From contig CAYJII010000023.1 in NCBI GenBank assembly GCA_964370225.1, positions 1 to 38,314 on the forward strand: a stretch of DNA of 38,314 nucleotides, written 5' to 3'. This document shows positions 7,638 to 15,760 of this stretch, piece after piece. The position numbers and the translations under genes are program-made. The stretch is from CAYJII01 sp964370225. Its GTDB lineage: Bacteria > Bacillota > Clostridia > Oscillospirales > Ruminococcaceae. Within the stretch, counting starts at the first letter, position 1. The number at the start of each line of letters is the position of its first letter. The notes below the pieces were generated by a model, which was not told where the DNA came from, searched no databases, and saw nothing but the letters and a program-made list of their open reading frames with translations.

Positions 7638-9827
7638 TTATTTTTTAATTGCTAAATCAACAGCACTTCCATCCAACAATTCAAGTGTCACTAAACCTTT
7701 TATGTCATCCATTGATGCAAAATAAGTTGCATTTTCAAAATAAACTTCCAACTCTTCTTCAGTTAGATTAATTTCCTCAATTTCACTATTTTCATAGTAA
7801 AACTCATTTATACCTGTATTTAACCACGCCTTGTTAAGATATCCATATATTTCATGATTGTATGAGCTTTCAATGAAAAATGGACTTTGGAAAGTGGCAT
7901 TTTTTATATTATTATAATCAATCTCCATAAGTTTTAACAAGTCTAGCGACTCAAGATATTCTATTGTAGCAGTATATCCGCTTTTTATCTCTACAAAAGA
8001 TTTATTTTCACTTATCGCTTCTTCTAAATCATATTCTCCCCCATAAATTTCAACTAACTCTGTATCACTGTATTCTGTGTAATTAAATAGTCCTATTGTT
8101 TCTTGCTCGACTAGTTGCTCAACACTTAAATTCTCAAGAATGTCCGCTCTTAATTTCTCTGCAAAAATATTAATGTCAAACTCACTATTCATCAGTAAAT
8201 TCTCAGACTCATTAGTTACAGCTATGTCACTTATCTTAGGGAAGTTAACTTCTAGGAAATCGTCAGAAAATACAAAGTATCTGTCAATCGCATACTCTTC
8301 CATAAAGTTTAGCTCATCAAGCATAACTGAAGCATCATTTGTCAAAAGAGAATATGTTCTCTCCACTTTCATCCCATTATCTAAATGGTAGGTAATATCC
8401 ACATAATTCGCAGGATAATAAGAATGGTAATAATAATTACCATCTTCAATGTAAGCATTTTCTGTTATACCACCATTACTGTAATCTGTATCAAGTATAA
8501 CTGCATTTAGCTCAGTGATAAATTCGATAATTTCAGGGTCTTCTGTGATAAAGTCATCCGTATAATTTCCCTTTTCAAAGAGTTTTGGAGAGTACTCAAT
8601 CTCTACTGCCTTAACTCCGCTCGTTGGAATATAGTTGTATATCCCAAATCCTTGTGTTTGCAAAAATGCTGTGAGAACACCCAGTAGCGCAAACACTACG
8701 GCTAATTTAGGTAGTTGTTTTATTAAGGCTTTTGCAGATTGGTGTACGCTCAACTCGAATATTACGAAAGCTACTGTAGCACCTGCAAATAAGAATATAA
8801 ACCTTGTAAATCCTCCGAAAAGAGCTGCCATTATTAGGTAAAACACCATAGAACCTATAATTATCGAAACAAATAAAGCTATATTTGTGAGTACTTTGCT
8901 CGCATCTTTAACATCTGCATTCTCAGTTTTTCTTGCTTTGTAGCAGAAAACTGAAGCTACAAGTAACGCTATAATTACACCAACCCAGACTATACCTTGT
9001 GAAAATAACTGAGACACATATGGCCACATTGAAAATTCATTTTGCGCAATTACATCACCATAGATACTTACACTGTATAAATATTCATTTGCAACACCTG
9101 TAAATAGCACTGTATTGTTTAGTAAATTTTCAAAATATCCCCAGTAAGGTAGTAGGTATCCTAATATATCCAGTACTTCTTCTGACAGTTTAAATCCATA
9201 TATTTCATATTCCATAAACAAATTATATGCAGCATATAAGCAAAATGGCATAACTAGCAATGTTATGGAATATAGTATATTCTCCGCCATTGTGCCTGAT
9301 AATGTGCTAACAAACACCACTATAGCATATGGTAATAATGAAAATACAATAATTTCAAATAGCACAAAAAGTAGTTCTAGTAATAAGAAAACAGTAAAAC
9401 CAGTAACAAATGTATTTACAAAAAATGATATTATCATCATAATCATTGGTGGTATAATTATCAACATAACACCAGCAAACACTTTGGAAGTTATCGCTGT
9501 CTCTCTCTTCATGGGTAGTGCAGCATAAACGTCCATCGCACGTTTATTAGTTAAGTATGAAAACTGTAACAAACCTAGCACAAAGCCAAATATCGGCAAC
9601 ATAAATACTATAAATGGACTAAGTGAAAAAATATAACCATTGTGCAATGAATTTGGTTCATAACCTTGCATATTTACCATTCTATTAAAAAATATCACGA
9701 TAACTGGTAGTAGTAAGGTCACAAAACATGCTATTGCATAAGTTATAGTAAATGGGGCATTCTTTTTCAACTCATCTACAAAAGTGTGCTTAAATGTACT
9801 CTTAGAATATAATTTTGCTGAAGTCAT
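7638..9827 (-). CDS. ABC transporter permease, YtrC/D-like, large extracytoplasmic domain
   Basis: The membrane subunit of the GntR-ABC operon. The 729-residue protein has many hydrophobic helices between about 25 and 405, with clusters at 27-52, 70-95, 110-205, 275-295 and 310-400. A soluble acidic domain of more than 300 residues (about 405-729) follows, rich in D, E, N and Y and without a closing transmembrane helix. This layout resembles the ABC-2 permeases paired with YtrA-type regulators in Bacillus. The N-terminus overlaps the ATPase gene by 26 bases, so translation is coupled. Substrate is unknown; related Ytr systems respond to cell-envelope antibiotics, which is only a family-based guess here. 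Confidence 0.85.
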   Translation of the reverse strand: MTSAKLYSKSTFKHTFVDELKKNAPFTITYAIACFVTLLLPVIVIFFNRMVNMQGYEPNSLHNGYIFSLSPFIVFMLPIFGFVLGLLQFSYLTNKRAMDVYAALPMKRETAITSKVFAGVMLIIIPPMIMMIISFFVNTFVTGFTVFLLLELLFVLFEIIVFSLLPYAIVVFVSTLSGTMAENILYSITLLVMPFCLYAAYNLFMEYEIYGFKLSEEVLDILGYLLPYWGYFENLLNNTVLFTGVANEYLYSVSIYGDVIAQNEFSMWPYVSQLFSQGIVWVGVIIALLVASVFCYKARKTENADVKDASKVLTNIALFVSIIIGSMVFYLIMAALFGGFTRFIFLFAGATVAFVIFELSVHQSAKALIKQLPKLAVVFALLGVLTAFLQTQGFGIYNYIPTSGVKAVEIEYSPKLFEKGNYTDDFITEDPEIIEFITELNAVILDTDYSNGGITENAYIEDGNYYYHSYYPANYVDITYHLDNGMKVERTYSLLTNDASVMLDELNFMEEYAIDRYFVFSDDFLEVNFPKISDIAVTNESENLLMNSEFDINIFAEKLRADILENLSVEQLVEQETIGLFNYTEYSDTELVEIYGGEYDLEEAISENKSFVEIKSGYTATIEYLESLDLLKLMEIDYNNIKNATFQSPFFIESSYNHEIYGYLNKAWLNTGINEFYYENSEIEEINLTEEELEVYFENATYFASMDDIKGLVTLELLDGSAVDLAIKK

Positions 9828-10704
9828 ATCCGACTACCTCCATTTCATGTATAAATACTTCCTCCAGAGTAAGTGGTATATTCTCGATAAATCTTGGAGA
9901 AAATTTGTCTGTGATATAATCCTTGATTTTTCTTACATCTCCTCTTGCTACTATCGTAAGAAGATTGCCAGTAGCAGAAAACTTAAGCATCTCTATATCG
10001 GATAATTCATCACGTGAAGGTGCGCTTTCAAATGCGCACTGCACTTTGCAAATGTCAAGTTTTAATGTATCAATATCTTTTTCAAACATAATGCCACCTT
10101 TGTGGATTAAGCCGATATGATCGCATAAATCCTCAAGCTCACGTAAGTTATGCGAGGATATTATTACTGTGATGTTTTTACTTGCAACTAAGTCAATCAA
10201 AATTTTACGTACTGCACTTCTAATAACTGGATCCAGTCCATCAAAAGCTTCGTCTAATAATAAAATTTTAGGGGCAGTAGAAATCGCCAAAATCAGACCT
10301 GCTTGTCTTTGCATCCCCTTTGAAAAAGTAGATATTCTTTTTTTAGGGTCTAGTGGAAAGAGTGCACATAAATCTCTATAAATATCAAAACTAAAATTTT
10401 GGTAGTAGCCACTGTAAAATTTCGCCATCGAATTCATTGTGCTCTGTGGTAAAAAATAAAGCTCATCCGATAGATAGAATATTTCATTCTTCCTATTGAC
10501 ATTTTCAAATACTTCCTCAGAGTTTACAAGTATATTTCCACCGTCGGGCTTGTATACACCGCTAATAAGTCTGAGCAGCGTGGATTTTCCAGCACCATTA
10601 GGCCCGATTAGTCCGTAAATTGTCTCGTCTTCGATAATGCAGTTTAAATTATCCAACGCTTTATACTTATCAAAAACTTTAGTCAGTTGTTTTATCTCAA
10701 TCAT
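9802..10704 (-). CDS. ABC transporter ATP-binding protein, YtrB-like
   Basis: The ATPase of the operon. In the 300-residue form used here it has Walker A GPNGAGKS at 34-41, the signature FSKGMQRQ (a variant of LSGGQ), Walker B ILLLDEAFDGLD and the switch His in SSHN. The C-terminal 80 residues form a regulatory domain typical of drug- or lantibiotic-type exporters. An upstream GTG (10710) is in frame, but it lies only three bases from AGGAG, while the ATG at 10704 lies nine bases away, so the ATG is preferred. It overlaps the end of the regulator by eight bases and the permease start by 26 bases. Confidence 0.93.
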   Translation of the reverse strand: MIEIKQLTKVFDKYKALDNLNCIIEDETIYGLIGPNGAGKSTLLRLISGVYKPDGGNILVNSEEVFENVNRKNEIFYLSDELYFLPQSTMNSMAKFYSGYYQNFSFDIYRDLCALFPLDPKKRISTFSKGMQRQAGLILAISTAPKILLLDEAFDGLDPVIRSAVRKILIDLVASKNITVIISSHNLRELEDLCDHIGLIHKGGIMFEKDIDTLKLDICKVQCAFESAPSRDELSDIEMLKFSATGNLLTIVARGDVRKIKDYITDKFSPRFIENIPLTLEEVFIHEMEVVGYDFSKIIF

Positions 10705-11077
10705 TCTCACACACTCCTTTATTAAAGATACTATTGCTTAACTTTATGATGTCATCATGTGTCACTTTATAGATAATATTCTTCTCAATTGTTTGTTTAA
10801 TTTCACTTAATGCGTTTTCTTTAAATATTTTTGCATTTGCACTATGTTCGCTCACAAATGAACCTTTTCCAATTACTGTGTATATCACGCCTTCTCTCTC
10901 GAGTATTCCAAAAGCTTTTTGAATAGTATTATGATTTATCCCTATTTCCTTTGCAAGTCCCCGCACAGCAGGTAGTTGCTCCCCAGTTTTCAGCTCACCC
11001 ATTGCAATCAGTTCTTTGATTTTGTCGCAAACCTGTTCGTAAATCGGCCCCCTATTTTTATAATCTAGCTCAAACAA
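10697..11077 (-). CDS. GntR family transcriptional regulator, YtrA subfamily
   Basis: A short GntR-type repressor of about 126 residues. It has the N-terminal winged helix-turn-helix with PIYEQV at the start, GEQLPAVRGLAKEIGINHNT as the recognition region, and EGVIYTVIGKGSFV as the wing. The small C-terminal helical part is typical of the YtrA subfamily, which usually lacks a ligand-binding domain and controls a following ABC transporter. The start is probably TTG at 11075-11077, seven bases from AAGGAGG (11085-11091). A GTG at 11083 is in frame but only one base from that site. It heads the ABC operon and very likely represses its own promoter through the palindrome at 11112-11134. Confidence 0.92.
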   Translation of the reverse strand: MFELDYKNRGPIYEQVCDKIKELIAMGELKTGEQLPAVRGLAKEIGINHNTIQKAFGILEREGVIYTVIGKGSFVSEHSANAKIFKENALSEIKQTIEKNIIYKVTHDDIIKLSNSIFNKGVCEND

Positions 11078-11111
11078 TTGCACCCCTCCTTATCTTATAC
11101 GTTTTGTTAGT

Positions 11112-11167
11112 GTGTACTATGATACCTAGTACACTTATAATATATCACTTATTATTTACTTTGTCAA
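11112..11167 (-). promoter_or_regulatory. Promoter and operator of the GntR-ABC operon
   Basis: On the minus strand TTGACA (11162-11167) is followed after 17 bases by TATATT (11139-11144). The predicted start falls near 11132, inside a perfect inverted repeat: GTGTACTA (11112-11119) and TAGTACAC (11127-11134), seven bases apart. A palindrome over the transcription start of a YtrA-type regulator gene is what autorepression predicts. Confidence 0.75.
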
Positions 11168-11210
11168 GTATAATATTCACATATGTTTAATAAATATTTT
11201 TTTACGCAAA

Positions 11211-11240
11211 AAAAGACTGTGTTATACAACACAGTCTTTT
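11211..11240 (-). terminator. Terminator of ribonuclease Y gene
   Basis: A 13-bp perfect stem (11211-11223 with 11228-11240) with a 4-base loop. On the minus strand the stem runs into seven T, a canonical intrinsic terminator 22 bases after the rny stop codon. Confidence 0.93.
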
Positions 11241-11261
11241 AATAATCTCATTACATATCGC

Positions 11262-12857
11262 TTACTTAGCGAAGTCTACAGCACGACTTTCTCTTATCAG
11301 GTTAACTTTAATCTGACCTGGATAATTCAGTTCGTTTTCTATTTTATTAACTATATCTCTTGCAACTAAAACCATTTTCTCATCTTTTACAACTTCAGGT
11401 TTTATTAAAATTCTAACTTCACGTCCCGCTTGAATAGCGAAAGATTTCTCAACTCCATTAAATGAATTTGCAATTTCTTCAAGTTTTTCTAAACGTTTAA
11501 TAAAGTTCTCAAGATTTTCTCTTCTTGCCGCTGGTCTTGCTGCGGAAATAGCATCCGCTGCCTGCACAAGACATGCAATAACTGTAGTAGGCTCAACATC
11601 ATTATGATGCGCTTCAATCGCATGAAGTACAGCCTGGCTCTCTTTAAATTTCCTACAAACATCCACACCGATTTGCACATGTGAACCTTCGATTTCGTGA
11701 TTTAAAGCTTTTCCGATATCATGTAATAGTCCAGCTCTTCTAGCAACATTTGGATCAACACCAAGTTCTGAAGCCATGATACCAGACAAATACGCAACTT
11801 CTATCGAGTGGTTTAAGACATTTTGACCATAGCTTGTTCTATAGCAAAGTCTACCCAATAATTTAATGATTTCGTAGTGAAGCCCATGAACATTTGTTTC
11901 TAAAACAGCACGTTCGCCTTCACTTTTAATTTTTTGGTCGATTTCTTTTCTAGACTTCTCAACCATTTCTTCAATCCTTGTTGGATGAATACGTCCATCA
12001 GTGATAAGCTTTTCAAGAGTTTGTCTTGCAAGCTCACGTCTAACCGGATCAAAGCATGATAATGTAATTGCTTCGGGAGTGTCGTCGATAATTAAATCAA
12101 CTCCGGTTAAAGTTTCGATAGATCTGATATTTCTACCCTCTCTACCAATAATTCTGCCTTTCATTTCATCGTTAGGCAGTGGCACTACAGACACCGTAGC
12201 TTCTGTGACATGTTCTGCAGCTAAACGTGTAATAGCAAGAGAAATAAGTTCTTTTGCTTTTTGATCACATTCATTTTTAAGTTGCAAATCATATGCAGCG
12301 ATTTTTTGAGCTTTTTCGTGAACTAAGTCATCTTCAAGTGAACTCAATAGTTGCACTTTAGCTTGTTCAACAGTAAGCCCCGATATTCTCTCTAAGTTAT
12401 CAAGTTGGCTGCGTTTGATAATTTCTGCTTCTTCCAACTTTTCTTCTGCTAGCTTTATTTTATCAGCCAATTTTTCTTCTTTTTTCTCAAGACCATCGGT
12501 CTTTCTGTCAAGATTTTCTTCCTTTTGAGCAACTCTGCGCTCAAGTCTTGTAATTTCGTTTCTGCGCTCTTTAAATTCTCGGTCAGCATCATTTCTAAGT
12601 TTATGTATCTCGTCTTTAGCTTCGATTACTGCTTCTTTTTTTGACGCCTCCGCTTGTTTTTTAATGTTTTGAGCGTTTCTTTTTGCATCTTCAAGAACTT
12701 TTTTTGCTTTATTTTCTGCTGAGTCCATTTCTGTTTCTGCAATTTTCATTCTATGTGAAATACCTTTTTTAAACGCGATTGACCACGCCAAGGCACCTGA
12801 TACCGCAATACAAACAATACAAGCAATTACTAATATAATTATAGATGTAATATCCAT
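11262..12857 (-). CDS. rny: Ribonuclease Y
   Basis: The membrane-anchored endoribonuclease that starts bulk mRNA decay in many Gram-positive bacteria. The 531-residue form has an N-terminal transmembrane helix (about 4-27), a long charged coiled coil (about 40-200), a KH RNA-binding domain with GRIIGREGRN at about 234-243, and an HD domain with NHS at 349-351 and the metal-binding His379-Asp380 in LLHDIGKA. The frame extends ten codons upstream, but GGAGG just before the ATG at 12855-12857 and the family start MDI fix the start. It is monocistronic, with its own promoter and terminator. Confidence 0.97.
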   Translation of the reverse strand: MDITSIIILVIACIVCIAVSGALAWSIAFKKGISHRMKIAETEMDSAENKAKKVLEDAKRNAQNIKKQAEASKKEAVIEAKDEIHKLRNDADREFKERRNEITRLERRVAQKEENLDRKTDGLEKKEEKLADKIKLAEEKLEEAEIIKRSQLDNLERISGLTVEQAKVQLLSSLEDDLVHEKAQKIAAYDLQLKNECDQKAKELISLAITRLAAEHVTEATVSVVPLPNDEMKGRIIGREGRNIRSIETLTGVDLIIDDTPEAITLSCFDPVRRELARQTLEKLITDGRIHPTRIEEMVEKSRKEIDQKIKSEGERAVLETNVHGLHYEIIKLLGRLCYRTSYGQNVLNHSIEVAYLSGIMASELGVDPNVARRAGLLHDIGKALNHEIEGSHVQIGVDVCRKFKESQAVLHAIEAHHNDVEPTTVIACLVQAADAISAARPAARRENLENFIKRLEKLEEIANSFNGVEKSFAIQAGREVRILIKPEVVKDEKMVLVARDIVNKIENELNYPGQIKVNLIRESRAVDFAK

Positions 12858-12946
12858 AATTCCCCTCCTTTTATTTTCAATTTTCAATATTCCCGATTTT
12901 TACATTTTATTTAAAAAATACTTAGCATAAATACATTATCATATTT

Positions 12947-12975
12947 ATTGTATATTTTTATTCCCCATATGTCAA
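12947..12975 (-). promoter_or_regulatory. Promoter of rny
   Basis: Minus strand TTGACA (12970-12975), a 17-base spacer and TACAAT (12947-12952). The start would be near 12940, leaving an AT-rich leader of about 80 bases. The spacer 12858-13210 between rny and rpmG holds only this promoter, the divergent rpmG promoter and its leader. Confidence 0.78.
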
Positions 12976-13078
12976 GCCATTATTCATAAAAATGCATTAT
13001 TTTTATTTTTTTATGTCAATTGCATTGTAAAAAGCGTACAAATATATATTATAGTTGTTTATTTTTCTTCCGATATTA

Positions 13079-13107
13079 TTGACAAGCTTTACTTAATGTG
13101 ATATCAT
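13079..13107 (+). promoter_or_regulatory. Promoter of rpmG-secE-nusG
   Basis: TTGACA (13079-13084), a 17-base spacer and TATCAT (13102-13107). An 11-base palindrome AGGTATTACCT (13108-13118) follows at once and covers the predicted start near 13114. Confidence 0.78.
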
Positions 13108-13119
13108 AGGTATTACCTC

Positions 13120-13150
13120 AAAAGCAGGTTTATTTTTTGTGCTTTTTTTT
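13120..13150 (+). other. Weak hairpin with T-run in the rpmG leader
   Basis: AAAAGCA (13120-13126) can pair with TGCTTTT (13140-13146), and the run of T continues to 13150. It resembles a weak terminator a few bases after the predicted transcription start. The stem has only two G-C pairs and a 13-base loop, so a real attenuator role is doubtful. Confidence 0.25.
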
Positions 13151-13210
13151 AAAACTACAAGAAAAAACCCGAGGGAGGCAAAAATATCCGTATCAACAGG
13201 AGGTGCCGAT

Positions 13211-13360
13211 ATGAGAGTTAAAATTACCCTTGCTTGCACAGAATGCAAACAACGTAATTACAACACGATGAAAAACAAAAAAAATGACCCTGACAGACTC
13301 GAAATGAATAAATATTGTCGTTTCTGTCGCAAACACACTGCCCATAAGGAAACTAAATAG
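13211..13360 (+). CDS. rpmG: 50S ribosomal protein L33
   Basis: A small zinc-ribbon type L33 of 49 residues starting MRVKITLACTEC. It keeps both cysteine pairs (C-T-E-C and C-R-F-C), so it is the zinc-binding (C+) form. The frame is open 24 codons upstream, but AGGAGG at 13198-13203 and the family length put the start at 13211. It leads the secE-nusG unit, the usual order in Firmicutes. Confidence 0.96.
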   Translation: MRVKITLACTECKQRNYNTMKNKKNDPDRLEMNKYCRFCRKHTAHKETK

Positions 13361-13378
13361 GAACGGAGGCTTTGTATT

Positions 13379-13639
13379 ATGGCAAAAAAAGAAGTTGTCG
13401 CGAAAAATCCGACAAAATCCTCTAAGCCAGTACCCGGCAAAGAAAAAACGTCCTTTTTTAAGAGGATTACTCGTTTCTTTAAAGATCTTAGGGGAGAAAC
13501 AAAAAGAGTTGTATGGCCTAGCAAAAAACAAGTGAAAAATAACGCATTTGTTGTTTTGGGATTTATGGTCGTTGCTGCGATTTTTGTTTGGGGTCTCGAT
13601 GCATTGTTCACAGCTGGAATGAGCTTAATCTTTGGTTAA
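13379..13639 (+). CDS. secE: Preprotein translocase subunit SecE
   Basis: SecE clamps the SecY channel in the plasma membrane. The 86-residue protein has a Lys-rich N-terminal extension (about 1-25), the amphipathic helix ending in ETKRVVWPSKKQV (the conserved SecE motif) and one transmembrane helix (about 58-80). GGAGG lies upstream of the ATG. It lies 18 bases after rpmG and 55 bases before nusG, in the conserved secE-nusG order. Confidence 0.95.
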   Translation: MAKKEVVAKNPTKSSKPVPGKEKTSFFKRITRFFKDLRGETKRVVWPSKKQVKNNAFVVLGFMVVAAIFVWGLDALFTAGMSLIFG

Positions 13640-13694
13640 GACAATGCAAAGGAAATTCTTTGACTGCAATTAAATTTTAAAGGGAGTATATTAT

Positions 13695-14216
13695 ATGTCA
13701 GATACTGCAAAATGGTATGTAATCCACACTTATTCGGGTTATGAGAATAAGGTTGCGCAGAACATTGAAAAAGTTGTTGAAAACCAAAATTTTCACGAAC
13801 TTATTCACGAAATAAAAGTACCGACCGAAAAAGTTGTTGAAGTTAAAGACAGCAAAACCCGTGAAATCGAAAGAAAACTGTTTCCCGGCTACGTTTTGGT
13901 TAAAATGATTCTTACTGACGACTCATGGTATGTTGTAAGAAACATTAGAGGCGTAACAGGCTTTGTTGGTTCGTCCGCAAAACCAGTTCCTTTGACTGAA
14001 ACAGAAGTCAAAGCTTTGGGTGTGGAAACCGTACTAGTAGAAGTAACTTATGCTGTTGGAGACAGCATCAATGTTATCGCTGGTCCTCTGGAAGGATTCA
14101 GTGGCATTGTTGACGAGATTGACATTGAAAACAATCAAGTAAAGGTTACTGTATCAATGTTCGGACGCGAAACACCAGTTGAACTTGAGCTAAATCAAGT
14201 CAAAAAAATCAGCTGA
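13695..14216 (+). CDS. nusG: Transcription termination/antitermination factor NusG
   Basis: NusG binds RNA polymerase and influences pausing, termination and coupling to ribosomes. The 173-residue protein has the N-terminal NGN domain starting KWYVIHTYSGYENKV, the FPGYVLVKM and VRNIRGVTGFVG core, and the C-terminal KOW domain (about 118-173: GDSINVIAGPLEGFSG, then VKVTVSMFGRETPVEL). GGGAG lies upstream of the ATG. It is followed by the rplK leader. Confidence 0.97.
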   Translation: MSDTAKWYVIHTYSGYENKVAQNIEKVVENQNFHELIHEIKVPTEKVVEVKDSKTREIERKLFPGYVLVKMILTDDSWYVVRNIRGVTGFVGSSAKPVPLTETEVKALGVETVLVEVTYAVGDSINVIAGPLEGFSGIVDEIDIENNQVKVTVSMFGRETPVELELNQVKKIS

Positions 14217-14277
14217 TTTTTATTAGCTTTGAAGGCTTTATGTCTTCACGGCGTCTTTATATTTTTATAAATACGCT

Positions 14278-14316
14278 TGTGGGAGGAATACATCCAGATT
14301 ATTCCGCCTTACCACA
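14278..14316 (+). promoter_or_regulatory. Candidate L1-binding mRNA hairpin before rplK
   Basis: TGTGG (14278-14282) pairs with CCACA (14312-14316), and GGAAT (14285-14289) pairs with ATTCC (14301-14305). They are separated by an asymmetric internal loop, GA on the left and GCCTTA on the right. Ribosomal protein L1 is known to repress its operon by binding an mRNA site that mimics its rRNA site, and the asymmetric loop fits that kind of site. A second hairpin of the same design lies before rplA. The rest of the spacer 14217-14336 holds no gene. Confidence 0.6.
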
Positions 14317-14336
14317 TTATTTTGGAGGTGCAAACT

Positions 14337-14762
14337 ATGGCTCAAAAAATTACCGGTTATATCAAATTGCAAATCCCCGCAGGAAAAGCAACTCCGGCAC
14401 CACCTGTCGGACCGGCTTTGGGGCAACATGGTGTTAACATCATGTCATTTACAAAAGAATTCAATGAGCGCACTAAAAACGATATCGGATTAATCATCCC
14501 TGTTGTAATCACAGTGTACGCTGACCGTTCTTTTAGTTTTATTACAAAAACTCCACCCGCTGCAGTGCTTATCAAAAAAGCTTGCGGAATTGAAAGCGGT
14601 TCTGGTGTACCTAATAAAACAAAAGTTGCAAAAATCACAAAAGAGCAATTAGCTAAAATTGCTGAAACAAAAATGCCGGACTTAAATGCCGCTAATCTAG
14701 AAACTGCGACAAGTATGATTGCTGGCACAGCTCGCTCAATGGGTATCGAAGTAATCGATTAA
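14337..14762 (+). CDS. rplK: 50S ribosomal protein L11
   Basis: L11 forms the GTPase-associated centre with 23S rRNA helices 43-44 and is needed for RelA activation. The 141-residue sequence starts MAQKITGYIKLQ and has the expected PAPPVGPALGQHGVNIM proline-rich element and the C-terminal GTARSMGI. The frame is open 20 codons upstream, but GGAGG at 14324-14328 and the family length mark 14337. It follows nusG in the standard order and is preceded by a candidate L1-regulated hairpin. Confidence 0.97.
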   Translation: MAQKITGYIKLQIPAGKATPAPPVGPALGQHGVNIMSFTKEFNERTKNDIGLIIPVVITVYADRSFSFITKTPPAAVLIKKACGIESGSGVPNKTKVAKITKEQLAKIAETKMPDLNAANLETATSMIAGTARSMGIEVID

Positions 14763-14769
14763 TTACCCT

Positions 14770-14799
14770 GGTGGGAGGAAAAATCCGCTATATACCACT
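14770..14799 (+). promoter_or_regulatory. Second candidate L1-binding mRNA hairpin, before rplA
   Basis: GTGG (14771-14774) pairs with CCAC (14795-14798) and GGA (14777-14779) with TCC (14784-14786). The internal loop is asymmetric, with GA on the left and a GC...TA strand on the right, as in the hairpin at 14278-14316. The rplA ribosome binding site follows at 14804-14810, so protein binding here could block rplA translation directly. Confidence 0.55.
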
Positions 14800-14816
14800 T
14801 TTAGGGAGGAAATGAA

Positions 14817-15512
14817 ATGAAACACGGTAAAAAGTATAATGAAAGTGCTAAAAACGTTGATCGTGCTAAACTTTACGATTTAACTGATGCACTTGATTTG
14901 GCTGTAAATACAGCTAAAGCTAAATTTGATGAGACTGTTGAAGTTCACATCAGATTAGGTGTTGACTCGCGTCACGCAGACCAACAAGTGCGTGGTGCCG
15001 TTGTATTACCAAACGGTACAGGTAAGGACGTTCGCGTTCTTGCAATATGCAAAGGTGATAATGTACAAGCTGCTTTGGATAACGGAGCTGACTATGCAGG
15101 AAGTGACGAATACGTTACAAAAATCCAAAACGAAGGTTGGATGGAATTTGACGTAGTAATTGCTACTCCTGACATGATGGGTGTTGTAGGCCGTTTAGGT
15201 AAAGTCCTAGGTCCTCGTGGTTTAATGCCAAGCCCAAAAGCTGGAACTGTTACTCCAGACGTTGCAAAAGCTGTAACTGAAGCAAAAGCAGGTAAAATTG
15301 AATATCGTCTAGACAAAACTAATATTATTCACTGTCCAATTGGAAAAGTTTCTTTTGGTACAGCTAAATTAGAAGAAAACTTAGAAGCATTAATGGGTGC
15401 TGTTGTAAAAGCAAAACCTTCTGCTGCTAAAGGACAATATTTAAAATCATGTGTAGTTGCTGCTACTATGGGACCTGGTATTAAAATTAACACTGGTAAA
15501 TACGGGGTTTAA
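14817..15512 (+). CDS. rplA: 50S ribosomal protein L1
   Basis: L1 forms the mobile stalk that guides tRNA out of the E site and, in many bacteria, represses its own operon. The 231-residue protein has the L1 signatures VEVHIRLGVDSRHADQQVRG, VVLPNGTGK, GRLGKVLGPRGLMPSPKAGT and the C-terminal KINTGKYGV-type end. GGGAGGA lies just before the ATG. It follows rplK by 54 bases. A new promoter starts directly after its stop codon and serves rplJL. Confidence 0.97.
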   Translation: MKHGKKYNESAKNVDRAKLYDLTDALDLAVNTAKAKFDETVEVHIRLGVDSRHADQQVRGAVVLPNGTGKDVRVLAICKGDNVQAALDNGADYAGSDEYVTKIQNEGWMEFDVVIATPDMMGVVGRLGKVLGPRGLMPSPKAGTVTPDVAKAVTEAKAGKIEYRLDKTNIIHCPIGKVSFGTAKLEENLEALMGAVVKAKPSAAKGQYLKSCVVAATMGPGIKINTGKYGV

Positions 15513-15522
15513 TTAAAAACAC

Positions 15523-15551
15523 TTGACAAGATAAACTATTTATAGTATAAT
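15523..15551 (+). promoter_or_regulatory. Consensus promoter of rplJ-rplL
   Basis: TTGACA (15523-15528), exactly 17 bases, then TATAAT (15546-15551): a perfect sigma-A consensus. Transcription should start near 15558. Confidence 0.92.
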
Positions 15552-15557
15552 CTTTGT

Positions 15558-15730
15558 TAGGTCACAATTTAATAATTAACTATTATTTTTCTACAGACAG
15601 TAGGTGTGGAGTTATTCCATATAATTAAGCTTGCTTTGCCTACCGAGGAAAGATGAAGATATATGATTTTAAGCTTAGCTTTATAAATTATTGCCCTTTT
15701 ATCTTTTTGTAGAAGATAAAAGGGTTTTTT
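15558..15730 (+). promoter_or_regulatory. Ribosomal protein L10 leader with intrinsic terminator
   Basis: The long rplJ leader contains the paired GTAGG (15600-15604) and CCTAC (15639-15643), with the GCCTACCGAGG sequence characteristic of L10 leaders. It ends in a strong terminator: CCCTTTTATCTT (15694-15705) pairs with AAGATAAAAGGG (15713-15724), then six T. In Firmicutes the L10(L12)4 complex binds this leader and favours termination. The feature makes rplJL expression self-limiting. Confidence 0.85.
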
Positions 15731-15760
15731 ATTGCATAGATGTTTATGGAGGTGAATATA

